Source: Treponema ruminis (lineage in GTDB: Bacteria; Spirochaetota; Spirochaetia; Treponematales; Treponemataceae). Taken from it: 64,000 nt of DNA. Where the stretch lies: assembly GCA_017161305.1 (NCBI GenBank), contig CP031518.1, positions 124,001 through 188,000 of the forward strand, in the 5' to 3' direction. Below, one piece after another: positions 8,321 through 16,698 of this stretch. The translations under genes and the position numbers were made by a program. Position 1 is the stretch's first letter, and every line of letters starts with the position of its first letter. The notes beneath the pieces were generated by a model. The model was not told the DNA's origin. It did not search any database and was given only the letters and a program-made list of their open reading frames with translations.

Positions 8321-9298
8321 ATGAAACTTCTTCTTGCGCCGATGGATGCAATTACGCATCAGGCTTTCAGGAATCTTGTTGAACGCTTCGGCGGCTGCGA
8401 CGAGTATTTCAACGAAATGATAAACGCCTCATCCCTGCTGAATAACGGTCCCTGGGAAAAATTTTATCTTTTGGAAGGGCCGGATTCTCAGAGGCTTGTC
8501 TGGCAGCTGACCGATAAAAACGGCGAGAAAATGGCTCAGGCGGCTGGTCTTCTGGCTGAGCGCGGTGGAATCGGCGTTGATTTGAACATGGGCTGCTCGG
8601 CTCCCCAGATTGCAAACACCGGCGCCGGAATTGCCTGGATGACAAAGCCGGTTTCTGAAACTCAGGCAATGGTTCACGGCGTAAAGTCTGCGCTTGAAAA
8701 TGCTGCAAAGGACGGCCGGCCTGCAAAAAGGCTTTCGGTAAAGCTGCGACTTGGAGATCAGGATTTTACCCTCGAAAAATTCTTTGAGTTTACTGACATG
8801 CTCGTTGGCGAGGGAGTTCAGATGCTCACCCTTCATCCGCGAACTAAAAAGGAAAAATACCGCGAGCGTGCCCGCTGGAACTTCGTCGAGGAACTTGCCC
8901 TGCGATACCCGGAAATCCCGGTCAACCTTAATGGCGATGTAAAGGATGTAGCAAGTTTTGAGGAAGCAAAAAAAGCCGCCCCACATGCTGCCGGAATTAT
9001 GATTGCCCGCGCCGCCGTCCAGAAACCCTGGATTTTCGCTCAGCTTTCCGGTCGTTCCTGCGAGCCGATTGACTGCGAGCAGCTTGCCCTTGATTTCATC
9101 AGCGGCGTGGAAGAGTGCCAGCCTCCCGAATTCTGGAAGACCCGCCTTCAGAGATTCTTTGCATATTACTGCCTCAATTTCAGCTTCGGTCACTATTTCC
9201 AGACCCAGATGATAAACGCAAAAGACAACGAAGATGCCCGCGCCCGCTTAAAAGAATATTTTACAAAGTGCCCGGATGACAAAACTTTAAAAATATGA
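8321..9298 (+). CDS. tRNA-dihydrouridine synthase (Dus family)
   Basis: An FMN and NAD(P)H enzyme that reduces uridines in tRNA to dihydrouridine. The 325-residue product opens with LLAPMDAITHQAFR, the FMN-binding start of the TIM barrel. The catalytic cysteine is Cys92 in DLNMGCSAP, and phosphate-binding segments are LTLHPRTKKEKY near 165 and VNLNGDV near 205. The C-terminal helical tRNA-binding domain is present. No Shine-Dalgarno precedes ATG; only a repeat and GATAAT two bases from the start are seen, so the transcription start is unclear. Which Dus subgroup and which tRNA position it modifies cannot be read. Confidence 0.88.
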   Translation: MKLLLAPMDAITHQAFRNLVERFGGCDEYFNEMINASSLLNNGPWEKFYLLEGPDSQRLVWQLTDKNGEKMAQAAGLLAERGGIGVDLNMGCSAPQIANTGAGIAWMTKPVSETQAMVHGVKSALENAAKDGRPAKRLSVKLRLGDQDFTLEKFFEFTDMLVGEGVQMLTLHPRTKKEKYRERARWNFVEELALRYPEIPVNLNGDVKDVASFEEAKKAAPHAAGIMIARAAVQKPWIFAQLSGRSCEPIDCEQLALDFISGVEECQPPEFWKTRLQRFFAYYCLNFSFGHYFQTQMINAKDNEDARARLKEYFTKCPDDKTLKI

Positions 9299-9327
9299 TA
9301 GTAATGCTATCAAAGTCTTTTATCCTC

Positions 9328-9355
9328 TTGCTTTATTTTAAAATTGTGTTAAAAT
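9328..9355 (+). promoter_or_regulatory. Promoter of LolA-like gene
   Basis: TTGCTT (9328-9333), 16 bp, TAAAAT (9350-9355), about 50 nt before the start codon. Confidence 0.5.
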
Positions 9356-9404
9356 ACTTAAAATAAACTGAGAGGATTCAAAAGTAGCCAAAAAGGAGCA
9401 CAAA

Positions 9405-10229
9405 ATGAAAATTAAAGTATTTGTTATTATTTCACTTTTGCTTGCATCATTCGGTCTTTCTGCACAGACTGCGCAAGAAATCGCTAAAGTTTTTTGTGAT
9501 TTGGACAGGGTTCCTGATTACAACTATTCAACCATCATTCTCGAAAATATCGAAAAAGACGGTAAAAGAGAGACCATCGAATTGTGGCAGTATGGCAGTG
9601 GTGTTGATAATGGACTCAAAAATGTAGCATTTGATTTTAAAGCTCCTGCAAGTGTAAAGGGTATGAGGGTTCTCCAGTTGGAAAAGCTCAAAAAAGCCGA
9701 CGACCGCTGGGTTTACATGCCAAAACTCCGCCAGTCACGCCGAATTCCAATGACAGAGCGCACAAAGTCATTCGGCGGCACAGAGCTCACTTACAACGAC
9801 ATGACAATCCGTAACGAGGACGAAGATAAAAATGAAATCGTTGAGAACGAAGCTAAAATCACTGTTAACGGTAATTCGTATTTATGCTGGAAAATGAAGT
9901 CAACTCCATATAAAAAGAGCGAAGTTGAATATTCTTACCGCATGTCATGGTTTGACAAAAAGACATACATCCCTGTCCGAATCGAATACTATGATTCAAA
10001 AAACAACATGATTAAGCTTTATGAATGTCTCAAAGTTGAGATGGTTAAGGGTGCGACAGGCATTGAATATCCTCTGCGCCGTTCAAATATCATCACCAAC
10101 CTTGTTACAGGGCGAAAGACAATCGCGACTGTTAAAGATTTCGTATTCGATGAGCCGATTTCTGACGCATATTTTGCCCAGCACTGGCTCACAACCGGTA
10201 AAGCACCAAAAATCAAAGGCAAGAAATAA
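9405..10229 (+). CDS. Exported LolA-fold protein (TP0789-like)
   Basis: A 274-residue secreted protein of the outer-membrane lipoprotein-sorting (LolA-like) group. A Sec signal peptide (residues 1-20, SFGLSAQ cleavage region) leads into a beta-rich domain with the features of the group: DLDRVPDYNY, MRVLQLEKLKKADDRWVYMP, RRIPMTERTKSFGGTELTYN, and a C-terminal TGRKTIATVKD strand. These proteins act in the periplasm and are thought to bind lipid; the exact cargo is unknown. An AAGGAG Shine-Dalgarno lies 7 nt before ATG, and a clear promoter precedes it. It appears monocistronic, because the next gene has its own promoter. Confidence 0.8.
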   Translation: MKIKVFVIISLLLASFGLSAQTAQEIAKVFCDLDRVPDYNYSTIILENIEKDGKRETIELWQYGSGVDNGLKNVAFDFKAPASVKGMRVLQLEKLKKADDRWVYMPKLRQSRRIPMTERTKSFGGTELTYNDMTIRNEDEDKNEIVENEAKITVNGNSYLCWKMKSTPYKKSEVEYSYRMSWFDKKTYIPVRIEYYDSKNNMIKLYECLKVEMVKGATGIEYPLRRSNIITNLVTGRKTIATVKDFVFDEPISDAYFAQHWLTTGKAPKIKGKK

Positions 10230-10258
10230 AATTAATATTGAAGAAAACTTAAAAAAAC

Positions 10259-10287
10259 TTGCAAATAAATTTTATTTGGTATAGAAT
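10259..10287 (+). promoter_or_regulatory. Promoter of CBM48 gene
   Basis: TTGCAA (10259-10264), 17 bp, TAGAAT (10282-10287); the spacing is optimal for the housekeeping sigma factor. Confidence 0.6.
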
Positions 10288-10319
10288 AGTTTATCGATTA
10301 AAAAACAAGGGGCTTTATC

Positions 10320-10628
10320 ATGGCTTTGAAGAAATCTTATTCAAAAGACAAAAAAACTTGTAACGTAACATTCTCAGTGTCTCCAGAAGCCGCACAGGGT
10401 GCAAAAACAGTAACGATTGCTGGAGATTTCAATAGCTGGAGCAGCACAGAAACTCCTCTCAAAAAAGGTAAGGACGGTTCTTTCTCTGTTAAACTTTCTC
10501 TTGAAGCTGGCAAAGAATATCAGTTCCGCTACCTTCTCGATGGTTCTCGCTGGGAGAACGACTGGGCCGCTGATAAATACATTCCGGCTCCATTCAGCTC
10601 AACAGACAACTCAGTAGTTATCTGTTAA
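10320..10628 (+). CDS. Small stand-alone CBM48 (isoamylase N-domain-like) protein
   Basis: A 102-residue protein made almost entirely of one early-set domain as found in glycogen branching enzymes, isoamylase and AMPK beta: KTVTIAGDFNSWSSTETPLKK, then GSFSVKLSLEAGKEYQFRYLLDG and the closing NSVVIC strand. In the family such domains bind alpha-glucans; the GDFNSW and YLLDG stretches hold the usual aromatic and loop positions. There is no catalytic domain, signal peptide or lipid anchor, so it is probably a cytoplasmic glycogen- or glucan-binding protein. AGGGG lies 7 nt before ATG. A perfect inverted-repeat terminator follows. Confidence 0.85.
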   Translation: MALKKSYSKDKKTCNVTFSVSPEAAQGAKTVTIAGDFNSWSSTETPLKKGKDGSFSVKLSLEAGKEYQFRYLLDGSRWENDWAADKYIPAPFSSTDNSVVIC

Positions 10629-10653
10629 TCGATTTATAAGACAGGTAACTCAA

Positions 10654-10757
10654 AAATAAAAAAGCGGTCGGAATCGGGGTTGCGACACAAACTCGCCTGA
10701 GCTTTGCTCACTGCGATGTTTGGGGCGCGTTCCCGCTGGGAGACCGCTTTTTTATTT
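10654..10757. terminator. Large-loop inverted repeat between convergent genes
   Basis: Perfect 16-bp arms (AAATAAAAAAGCGGTC and its complement) enclose 72 nt and reach the ftsK stop codon. The A- and T-runs make it a plausible bidirectional terminator. The CTGGGAG-CCGCTTTTT end recurs near 56873. Confidence 0.7.
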
Positions 10758-13700
10758 TAAGGCACATGGATTACTTCGCGGGGTTTACTTCCGTTGGCAG
10801 GACCAACGATTCCCCGGGCTTCCATATCTTCAACCAGACGGGCTGCACGGTTGTAGCCGATTTTAAGCCGCCGCTGAATGTAGCTTGCGCTTGCTTTTCC
10901 AGCCTGAATAACAATCTGCAAAGCCTGATCGTAGAGAGGATCTTCGCCGTCGCTGAACAAGCCTGGCTCCTCTTCAATTTCCTCATCATCATCAACGAAA
11001 ATCTCGTCGTCAATGTAGTCAGGACCGCCGAATGTTTTGACGTAATCAACTACGCGCTCAACCTCGTTGTCACCGACCAGAGTTCCCTGAATTCGGGTTG
11101 GAATCGGGTTGACGGCTGAGGTGTAAAGCATGTCACCCTTGCCCAGCAGTTTTTCTGCACCGATGCTGTCGATGATAATCTGTGAATCCTGTCGGCTCGC
11201 AACCATGAATGCGATTCGGCTAGGAATGTTGGCCTTGATAAGACCGGTGATTACGTTTACGGAAGGTCGCTGGGTTGCAAGAACAAGGTGGATTCCGACT
11301 GCACGGCTCATTGCTGTAAGTCGGGCTACGCTTGTTTCAAGCTCTTTTCCGCTGGTTGCCATCAAGTCCGCAAACTCATCGATGATTACCACGATGTAAG
11401 GCAGTTTTTCGGTTGCGATTCTGCGTTCACGGATTCGGGTGTTGTAACTCATGATGTCACGGACGCCCATTCCATCGAGAAGGGCATAACGTCGTTCCAT
11501 TTCACAGATACAGTACTGCAAAACCTGAAGGGCTCGTTTTGGCTCGGTTACGACCGGAGTGAGCAGGTGAGGAATGTCATTGTAAAGCTTCAGCTCAACT
11601 ACTTTCGGGTCGACCATAATCAGTTTGACGTCCTGTGGCGAGCGGTTGTACAAAATAGAAAGAATAATTGAGTTTACACAGACTGATTTTCCGGCACCTG
11701 TCGCACCAGCAATCAAAAGATGCGGTGTTTTTGCGATGTCGATAATCTGTGACTGACCGGAAATATCCTTTCCGAGAATGACAGGGATTGCCATTTTCTT
11801 GTATTCAGGAAGATTCTGCTCGATAATTTCGCGGAATGATACGATTGCCCGCTCTTTGTTCGGGATTTCGATGCCCACAGCGTGGCGGCCTGGAATCGGA
11901 GCGACGATTCGCACTGATTTTGCGGCCAGGGCAAGGGCAATGTTGTCCTGAAGGTTGACGATTTTGCTGAGTTTTACGCCCGGAGCCGGGAGCAGCTCAA
12001 ACATTGTGACAACCGGACCTTTTCGGATTCCAGTGACTTCGGCTTCAATTCCGAATTCATTCAAAGTCTGCTTGAGGTTTTCGCCGGCGGCCTTTGTCTC
12101 GTCGTCAATGCGCCAGTATTCTTCGTTTTCAAATTTTTCGAGCAAGTCTGTCGGGATTGCGTACTGGCTCAGTTTTCGGAGAGGTGCCGGTTTTTCACTT
12201 TCGCCCTCGGCCTTTTCAGAAACGGCTGCCTGCTGAGCCAAAGCCAGATCCTCAGGATTTTTAACGACCGGATTTGCGGCGGCGTCAGCTTCCATTTGTG
12301 AGAAAATATCTTCTACGCCCAAAGGCTCTTCCTGGTCTTCTGCAGTTTCAAAAGGCTCATCGTCAATTTCTTCATTAACTGGTTCTTCCGGGCTTTCTGC
12401 TATGTCTTCGATGTTGATAAAGTCAGCCGGGTTTTCATCATCCTGGGGATATTCAACAATTTCCGGCTCAGAAACTTCGTCTTCTGCGAATTCTGTTTCA
12501 GGCTCGCTTGCAAGCTCAGGCTCTGTGTCCGGGAGTTCTTCAAAATCAAGCTGGGAATCAATGTCATCTTCGATTTCGACAGCCTCTTCAACATCATCGT
12601 CTTTCGGCTCTTCTGTGATTTCAGCGGCTTCCTCAACGTCATCGTCTTCGGCAAATTCTTCGAATGCACTTTCTTCTTCAGCTTCATCTTCCTGGAAAGA
12701 GACTTCCGGGACATCCTCTTCCTGAAGTGCGTCCGGGATATCCTCAAAGAAATCTTCGTCTTCCGGGTGAGACTCTTCTTCTGAAAGATTTTCAAAATCA
12801 TCTTCGCCAAAAGAAACCGGGCTTACATCGTCCATCTGGTCAAATTCGTCCTGAAAGTCCTGGGAATTTACAGGGAGTGCAGATTCTTCCTCATTGGTAA
12901 TAAATTCCGGCTCATCACTTTCGTTTGCAGTTTCTTCAATTACGGTTGGTTCGTTAAGCTCGCTTGAAGCAAGTTCATCTTCTTCATCTGCCGGGGCGAT
13001 TTCATCCTCGTCTTCGGAAATCAATTCTGCTTCTCCGCCGATTACAGGCTCGCTTTCATCGAATTCTTCGTCCGGGAGTGCCACGTCCTGGAAGTGAGAT
13101 TCCTCTTTTGGAGCAGAAAATTCTGTCTCAGAAGTAATATCTTCTTCTTCTTTTGCTGGAGGCTCTTCTTTCTGCTGGTCGAAAATGTGGTCGAATGGAG
13201 AAGGTTCTTCCGGCAGCTCTGGCTCGGCAAAATCTTCATCATCGAGAAGTTCGTCTTCCGTAACGGCTTCCGGCAGGTCTTCTGATTCTGCAAAGCCTTC
13301 GTGCTCGATAATTGTCGGCTCGTCAACCAAGGTCGCATCGTCGTCTGCTTCCTGAGCCTGGGGCTTTCCGTCGTTAATCAAATCTTTGAGGACTTCTTTC
13401 TGCTCAAGGAAAAGGCGGTCTTTTGAAAGGTCCAGCTCTTCTTCCTTGGGCGGAGTCTTCTTGTTGCGTGAGAAAAATCCCCTTCGGACAATATGCACGT
13501 CGTCATCATCGAAAGGAAGCTCTTCTTCGTCTTCAAAATAGTCATCGAGTTCGTCTTTTTCTCCTGTTTCCGGGATTACAACTTCTTCTTCCGGCTGGTT
13601 CAGGTGACTGTGGGCGAGGAATTCTTTCGTTTCGGCAGTTTCAATCAGTGAATTTTCAATTACGTCGCCCAAAATCGAAAGAAGCAGGTATTCTGCGGCA

Positions 13701-14086
13701 ATAATTAAAGAACCGATGAGCAGAGTCGAGCTTATTTTTACCAGCATTACCGTGTCGCTTTCATTTGCTATAATCATGCGGCAGATGTGTTCAACAGCAT
13801 CGAGAGTAAAGAAAGGAACAATCGAGCCAATCAGCAGGACTCCGTTCCTGAACCGCCATTTTGCGTTAAAGCATTGTATTCCGGCGACAATCAGAAAAAT
13901 CGGAATACAAATTGACGTAAAGCCGTAGACACCGGTGAACATTTTACCCAGCGCATAGAAAAGCGTGTTTCTGGCAGGGCTGATTTGTCCGAAATCAACT
14001 GCGACTAAAAGTAATGATACAGAAATTAATGCTGCGAGAACAAAAAGAAGGATGCCCGCAACAATTGAACATTTTTGGCACTTCAT
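10757..14086 (-). CDS. ftsK: DNA translocase FtsK
   Basis: A septal DNA pump that clears and resolves chromosome ends during division. The 1109-residue product has four N-terminal membrane helices (about residues 8-170), a very long acidic linker (about 175-650) rich in Glu/Asp and Pro, and then the motor: Walker A GATGAGKS near residue 795, Walker B VVIIDEFADLMA near 890-900, and the LATQRPSVNVITG segment. The C-terminal gamma winged-helix domain (from about 1045, ASYIQRRLKIGYNRAARLVE) is the part that reads KOPS-type sites. The acidic linker is longer than in many FtsKs and low in complexity. Minus-strand GATAAT lies 8 nt before ATG, with no Shine-Dalgarno, so a leaderless start is likely. 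The gene converges on the CBM48 gene. Confidence 0.96.
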   Translation of the reverse strand: MKCQKCSIVAGILLFVLAALISVSLLLVAVDFGQISPARNTLFYALGKMFTGVYGFTSICIPIFLIVAGIQCFNAKWRFRNGVLLIGSIVPFFTLDAVEHICRMIIANESDTVMLVKISSTLLIGSLIIAAEYLLLSILGDVIENSLIETAETKEFLAHSHLNQPEEEVVIPETGEKDELDDYFEDEEELPFDDDDVHIVRRGFFSRNKKTPPKEEELDLSKDRLFLEQKEVLKDLINDGKPQAQEADDDATLVDEPTIIEHEGFAESEDLPEAVTEDELLDDEDFAEPELPEEPSPFDHIFDQQKEEPPAKEEEDITSETEFSAPKEESHFQDVALPDEEFDESEPVIGGEAELISEDEDEIAPADEEDELASSELNEPTVIEETANESDEPEFITNEEESALPVNSQDFQDEFDQMDDVSPVSFGEDDFENLSEEESHPEDEDFFEDIPDALQEEDVPEVSFQEDEAEEESAFEEFAEDDDVEEAAEITEEPKDDDVEEAVEIEDDIDSQLDFEELPDTEPELASEPETEFAEDEVSEPEIVEYPQDDENPADFINIEDIAESPEEPVNEEIDDEPFETAEDQEEPLGVEDIFSQMEADAAANPVVKNPEDLALAQQAAVSEKAEGESEKPAPLRKLSQYAIPTDLLEKFENEEYWRIDDETKAAGENLKQTLNEFGIEAEVTGIRKGPVVTMFELLPAPGVKLSKIVNLQDNIALALAAKSVRIVAPIPGRHAVGIEIPNKERAIVSFREIIEQNLPEYKKMAIPVILGKDISGQSQIIDIAKTPHLLIAGATGAGKSVCVNSIILSILYNRSPQDVKLIMVDPKVVELKLYNDIPHLLTPVVTEPKRALQVLQYCICEMERRYALLDGMGVRDIMSYNTRIRERRIATEKLPYIVVIIDEFADLMATSGKELETSVARLTAMSRAVGIHLVLATQRPSVNVITGLIKANIPSRIAFMVASRQDSQIIIDSIGAEKLLGKGDMLYTSAVNPIPTRIQGTLVGDNEVERVVDYVKTFGGPDYIDDEIFVDDDEEIEEEPGLFSDGEDPLYDQALQIVIQAGKASASYIQRRLKIGYNRAARLVEDMEARGIVGPANGSKPREVIHVP

Positions 14087-14094
14087 ACTTTATG

Positions 14095-14117
14095 ATTATC
14101 GGATAATTCGCTATACT
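14095..14117. promoter_or_regulatory. Divergent pair of leaderless promoters (ftsK / FMN enzyme)
   Basis: Minus-strand GATAAT (14095-14100) is 8 nt from the ftsK ATG. Plus-strand TATACT (14112-14117) is 6 nt from the GTG at 14124. The two start codons are only 37 bp apart. Confidence 0.6.
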
Positions 14118-14123
14118 ATTTTA

Positions 14124-15047
14124 GTGAGTGAAAATAATTTTAAATGCAATTTTTGCAAAGTTTGTAACGGAAAGGGGTGTATTGGCCAGCTGCCTGGAAT
14201 GGGCGGCGTCCGCAAAAACGAAAATTTCATCCTCAACTGTTCTGCTTGGGAAAATGTACGCAACAATAATATAGAAAGAATTAAACAATTTCTTGACCTG
14301 GAGCCGGAATTCCGCATTCCTCAGATTACGATTGCTCCAATGACCGGTGCCGTTGAGAACATCGGTTTTGGTCAGGAATCTGATTTTTACGATGCGATTA
14401 TCCAGGCCATGCACAAAGTTGGCGTTGGTCTTTCGATTGGCGACGGCTATCCCGACGAAAAGCTCAAATTTGGAATTGAAGCCCTGCAGAAAATCAAAAT
14501 CGAAGCGCCACAGGCAGAAACTTCCGTCTTCATAAAGCCATATTCCAACGAGCGGATTTTTGAGCGTTTTGAATGGGCGAAGGATTGCGTAAAAATTGCC
14601 GGAGTAGACATTGATTCCTACAACATCGTCACGATGCGGAATCTTGTCAAACTCGAAAAGAAATCTGCGGCCCAGCTGATTGAAATCAAAAACCATATTA
14701 AGATTCCCTTTGCAATTAAAGGAATTTTCACTCAGGAAGACATTGAACTTGTAAAGGAAGTAAAGCCCGACATCGTCTATATTTCAAATCACGGCGGGCG
14801 GGTAGAAACCCGAAAGGGCAGCACGGCAGAATTTTTTGCCAGCCACGTTGATGAACTCAAAAATTATTGTGATGAAATCTGGGTTGACGGCGGAATCCGA
14901 AGCCCGCGCGATGTTGCCACGGCAATGGCTCTTGGTGCTGATTGCGTTCTGGTGGGCCGGCCATTTGCAAGCGCACTTTGCCACGGCGGTCCTCAGGAAC
15001 TGTGCGGCAAAGTGCTTGAATTGAGCCTGCTTAAATACGGCTTTTAG
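14124..15047 (+). CDS. FMN-dependent alpha-hydroxy-acid oxidizing enzyme with Cys-rich N-terminus
   Basis: A 307-residue member of the glycolate oxidase / lactate dehydrogenase (FMN, TIM-barrel) superfamily. The C-terminal half shows the family's FMN site: PFAIKGIFTQED (catalytic-strand Lys), VYISNHGGRVE (the His-Gly-Gly-Arg substrate site), IWVDGGIRSPRDVATAMALGA and VLVGRPFASAL. The N-terminus carries four cysteines (CNFCKVCNGKGC) before GQLPGMGG, a feature of an anaerobe-specific subgroup; it could bind a metal or an Fe-S cluster. The true substrate is unknown. The start is GTG 14124: the protein is homologous from there, and TATACT ends 6 nt upstream, which would give a leaderless transcript. 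It converges with the mutarotase gene, 2 bp apart. Confidence 0.83.
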   Translation: MSENNFKCNFCKVCNGKGCIGQLPGMGGVRKNENFILNCSAWENVRNNNIERIKQFLDLEPEFRIPQITIAPMTGAVENIGFGQESDFYDAIIQAMHKVGVGLSIGDGYPDEKLKFGIEALQKIKIEAPQAETSVFIKPYSNERIFERFEWAKDCVKIAGVDIDSYNIVTMRNLVKLEKKSAAQLIEIKNHIKIPFAIKGIFTQEDIELVKEVKPDIVYISNHGGRVETRKGSTAEFFASHVDELKNYCDEIWVDGGIRSPRDVATAMALGADCVLVGRPFASALCHGGPQELCGKVLELSLLKYGF

Positions 15048-15049
15048 TT

Positions 15050-15976
15050 TTATTTCTCAATTGTAATGCTCTGATCTGCTGTGAAGGATTTTCCAGGCTC
15101 CAGGGCAATCAATCCTGCTTTTTCTTCCCATTCGTGCTCGGTGTTCTCGGCATCAGGGAGACCGTACCAAGGTTCAATGCAGTTAAATCCGTTTCCGGCG
15201 GCTCCTTCGCTGCCTTTTCCGCCCTGCCATACCATGAGATATGGATAGCCGAAGCAGTTTACTTTGATGAGGGAACCGTCTTTTTTGTTGCGCAAGCCCA
15301 CCCAGTTTGATTTGAAGGCTGTAAAGAAGTGACCGTTTCCAAATCCCTGGTCTGTAATCGGGATGATTCCGGCTTCTTTTTCACCGTAAGGCTTGGTGCA
15401 AGGGGCAGTTCCTTCCTCATCGACGGCAAGCTGAGCCTGGTCATTTAAAAGGACTGTAGTGAGAGGCTCTCTGCGCTCAAATTCGTACTGATAGTCAGCG
15501 TTTGTAGTGCCGGCCGGGTCAGTGTTTCGCGGGCAGCAGAAAGCGGTATGGCTTCCGACAGAGAAAAGCATGGTTTTGCTGTCTGTGTTTGTGACGGTTG
15601 TTGTGAAGACAAGGCCGTTTTCCTTTAATTCATAATGAGTCTTGAGGCTGAATTTCCATGGAAATTTTCCGGCTGTTTCCGGGCTTTCAGTGAGCTCAAA
15701 AGTTGCGCTTGTTTCACTTTCTTCTATTATATTGTGTTCCAAATCGCGGCTCATTCCGTTGTTTACGAGATTGTATTCAGTGTCGCCGTAAGTGTAGAAT
15801 CCGTCTTTGATGCGGCCGACATGAGGGAACAAAACTGGCGCGTGGAATTTCCAGACGCTTTCCGGGCCTTCAAAAACATATTTTGTGCCGTCTTTTACGC
15901 TCTGGAAGGAAGTGATTTCGGCTCCATGCGTGTTGAGAACTACCTGGTAGTTAGAATTTTTAAGTGTGATTGTCAT
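15050..15976 (-). CDS. Aldose 1-epimerase-like protein (LacX/YeaD group)
   Basis: A 308-residue galactose-mutarotase-fold protein. It begins ITLKNSNYQVVLNTHGAEITSFQ, typical of LacX-type proteins, and carries LFPHVGRIKDG, a central HTAFCC segment (the conserved His region), and a C-terminal CIEPWYGLPD motif with the acidic residue expected for sugar C1 epimerization. It should act on a hexose or a phosphorylated or linked sugar in the cytoplasm; the substrate is not readable. TAAAAT lies 6 nt before the start codon on the minus strand, and no Shine-Dalgarno is present, so the start may be leaderless. A single-gene unit. Confidence 0.85.
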   Translation of the reverse strand: MTITLKNSNYQVVLNTHGAEITSFQSVKDGTKYVFEGPESVWKFHAPVLFPHVGRIKDGFYTYGDTEYNLVNNGMSRDLEHNIIEESETSATFELTESPETAGKFPWKFSLKTHYELKENGLVFTTTVTNTDSKTMLFSVGSHTAFCCPRNTDPAGTTNADYQYEFERREPLTTVLLNDQAQLAVDEEGTAPCTKPYGEKEAGIIPITDQGFGNGHFFTAFKSNWVGLRNKKDGSLIKVNCFGYPYLMVWQGGKGSEGAAGNGFNCIEPWYGLPDAENTEHEWEEKAGLIALEPGKSFTADQSITIEK

Positions 15977-16052
15977 GAAGATATTTTATCATAATCTATT
16001 ATCTTTTCGCAAATAGTGCTAGAATGAAAATAATCTAAAAGGAGAAGAAAAA

Positions 16053-16697
16053 ATGTTTAATCGAGTTCAGTATAAAAAAGACGCTCTTTCAACCTTAAAA
16101 AATAACTGGTCTGTGCCATGTCTTACGGCAATCGTTTATCTGATTCTTACAGCCCTTTCAAGCACAGGAACCGGAATCCTCAGCGCCTGTGTAAGCGGAA
16201 TCGTCTGCGTGGGAATGATTTTTACCTTTATGAAGATGATTGTTGCCCAGCACTCTGTCGTAACATCAGCAGAAGCCGCCGAAAAAATCACTTTCAGCTC
16301 TTTCCTCGAAGGAATCGAAACCCGCTGGCTGTCAGCACTTTTGGGCAGTCTCTGGAATCTCCTTTGGGTTTTCCTCTGGTCCCTTTTGTTTGTAATTCCT
16401 GGTATTGTAAAGGCTTACAGTTATTCGATGATGTTCTACGTTCTTGCTGAAAATCCGAGAATCGGTGCGATGAAGGCAATGGACATCAGCAAAGTTCTTA
16501 CTCAGGGCCACAAGGCAAATCTTTTTGTGATGGACATGAGCTTTTTGGGCTGGGCATTTTTGTGTGCGATTTCATGTGGAATCGGCTTTGTCTGGCTCAT
16601 TCCATACATGACCATGACCGAAACTTACGCTTACTACGACTTAAAGCGAATGGCCTTTGCACAGGGCAAACTTACACCGGCAGATTTCGAGGCATAA
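16053..16697 (+). CDS. DUF975-type integral membrane protein
   Basis: A 214-residue inner-membrane protein with about five to six hydrophobic segments. The layout (an N-terminal amphipathic helix starting with KKDALSTLKNNW, paired helices, the FVIPGIVKAYSYSMMFYVLAENP loop, then the GHKANLFVMDMSFLGW segment) matches the DUF975 family, whose function is unknown. An AGGAGA Shine-Dalgarno is present, and an extended -10 (TGCTAGAAT, 16016-16024) lies upstream. The sppA start codon follows one base after its stop, so the two genes form an operon, hinting at a link with membrane-protein or signal-peptide turnover. Confidence 0.8.
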   Translation: MFNRVQYKKDALSTLKNNWSVPCLTAIVYLILTALSSTGTGILSACVSGIVCVGMIFTFMKMIVAQHSVVTSAEAAEKITFSSFLEGIETRWLSALLGSLWNLLWVFLWSLLFVIPGIVKAYSYSMMFYVLAENPRIGAMKAMDISKVLTQGHKANLFVMDMSFLGWAFLCAISCGIGFVWLIPYMTMTETYAYYDLKRMAFAQGKLTPADFEA

Positions 16698-16698
16698 A

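Noticed and set aside
8307-8321. Leaderless promoter for the Dus gene
   Set aside because: GATAAT is only 2 nt from the ATG, too close for a transcript that includes the start codon; no better box was found.
8429-9193. Long open frame antisense to the Dus gene (254 codons)
   Set aside because: Opposite a well-supported enzyme gene, with no ribosome site and no family-like sequence; a shadow of codon bias.
12402-13704. Ser-rich and Lys-rich open frames opposite or alongside the ftsK linker
   Set aside because: They come from the repetitive Glu/Asp codons of the acidic linker read in other frames; low complexity and no start signals.
14121-14696. 191-codon frame antisense to the FMN enzyme
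   Set aside because: Overlaps a strongly supported gene and its promoter; no ribosome site or recognisable domain.
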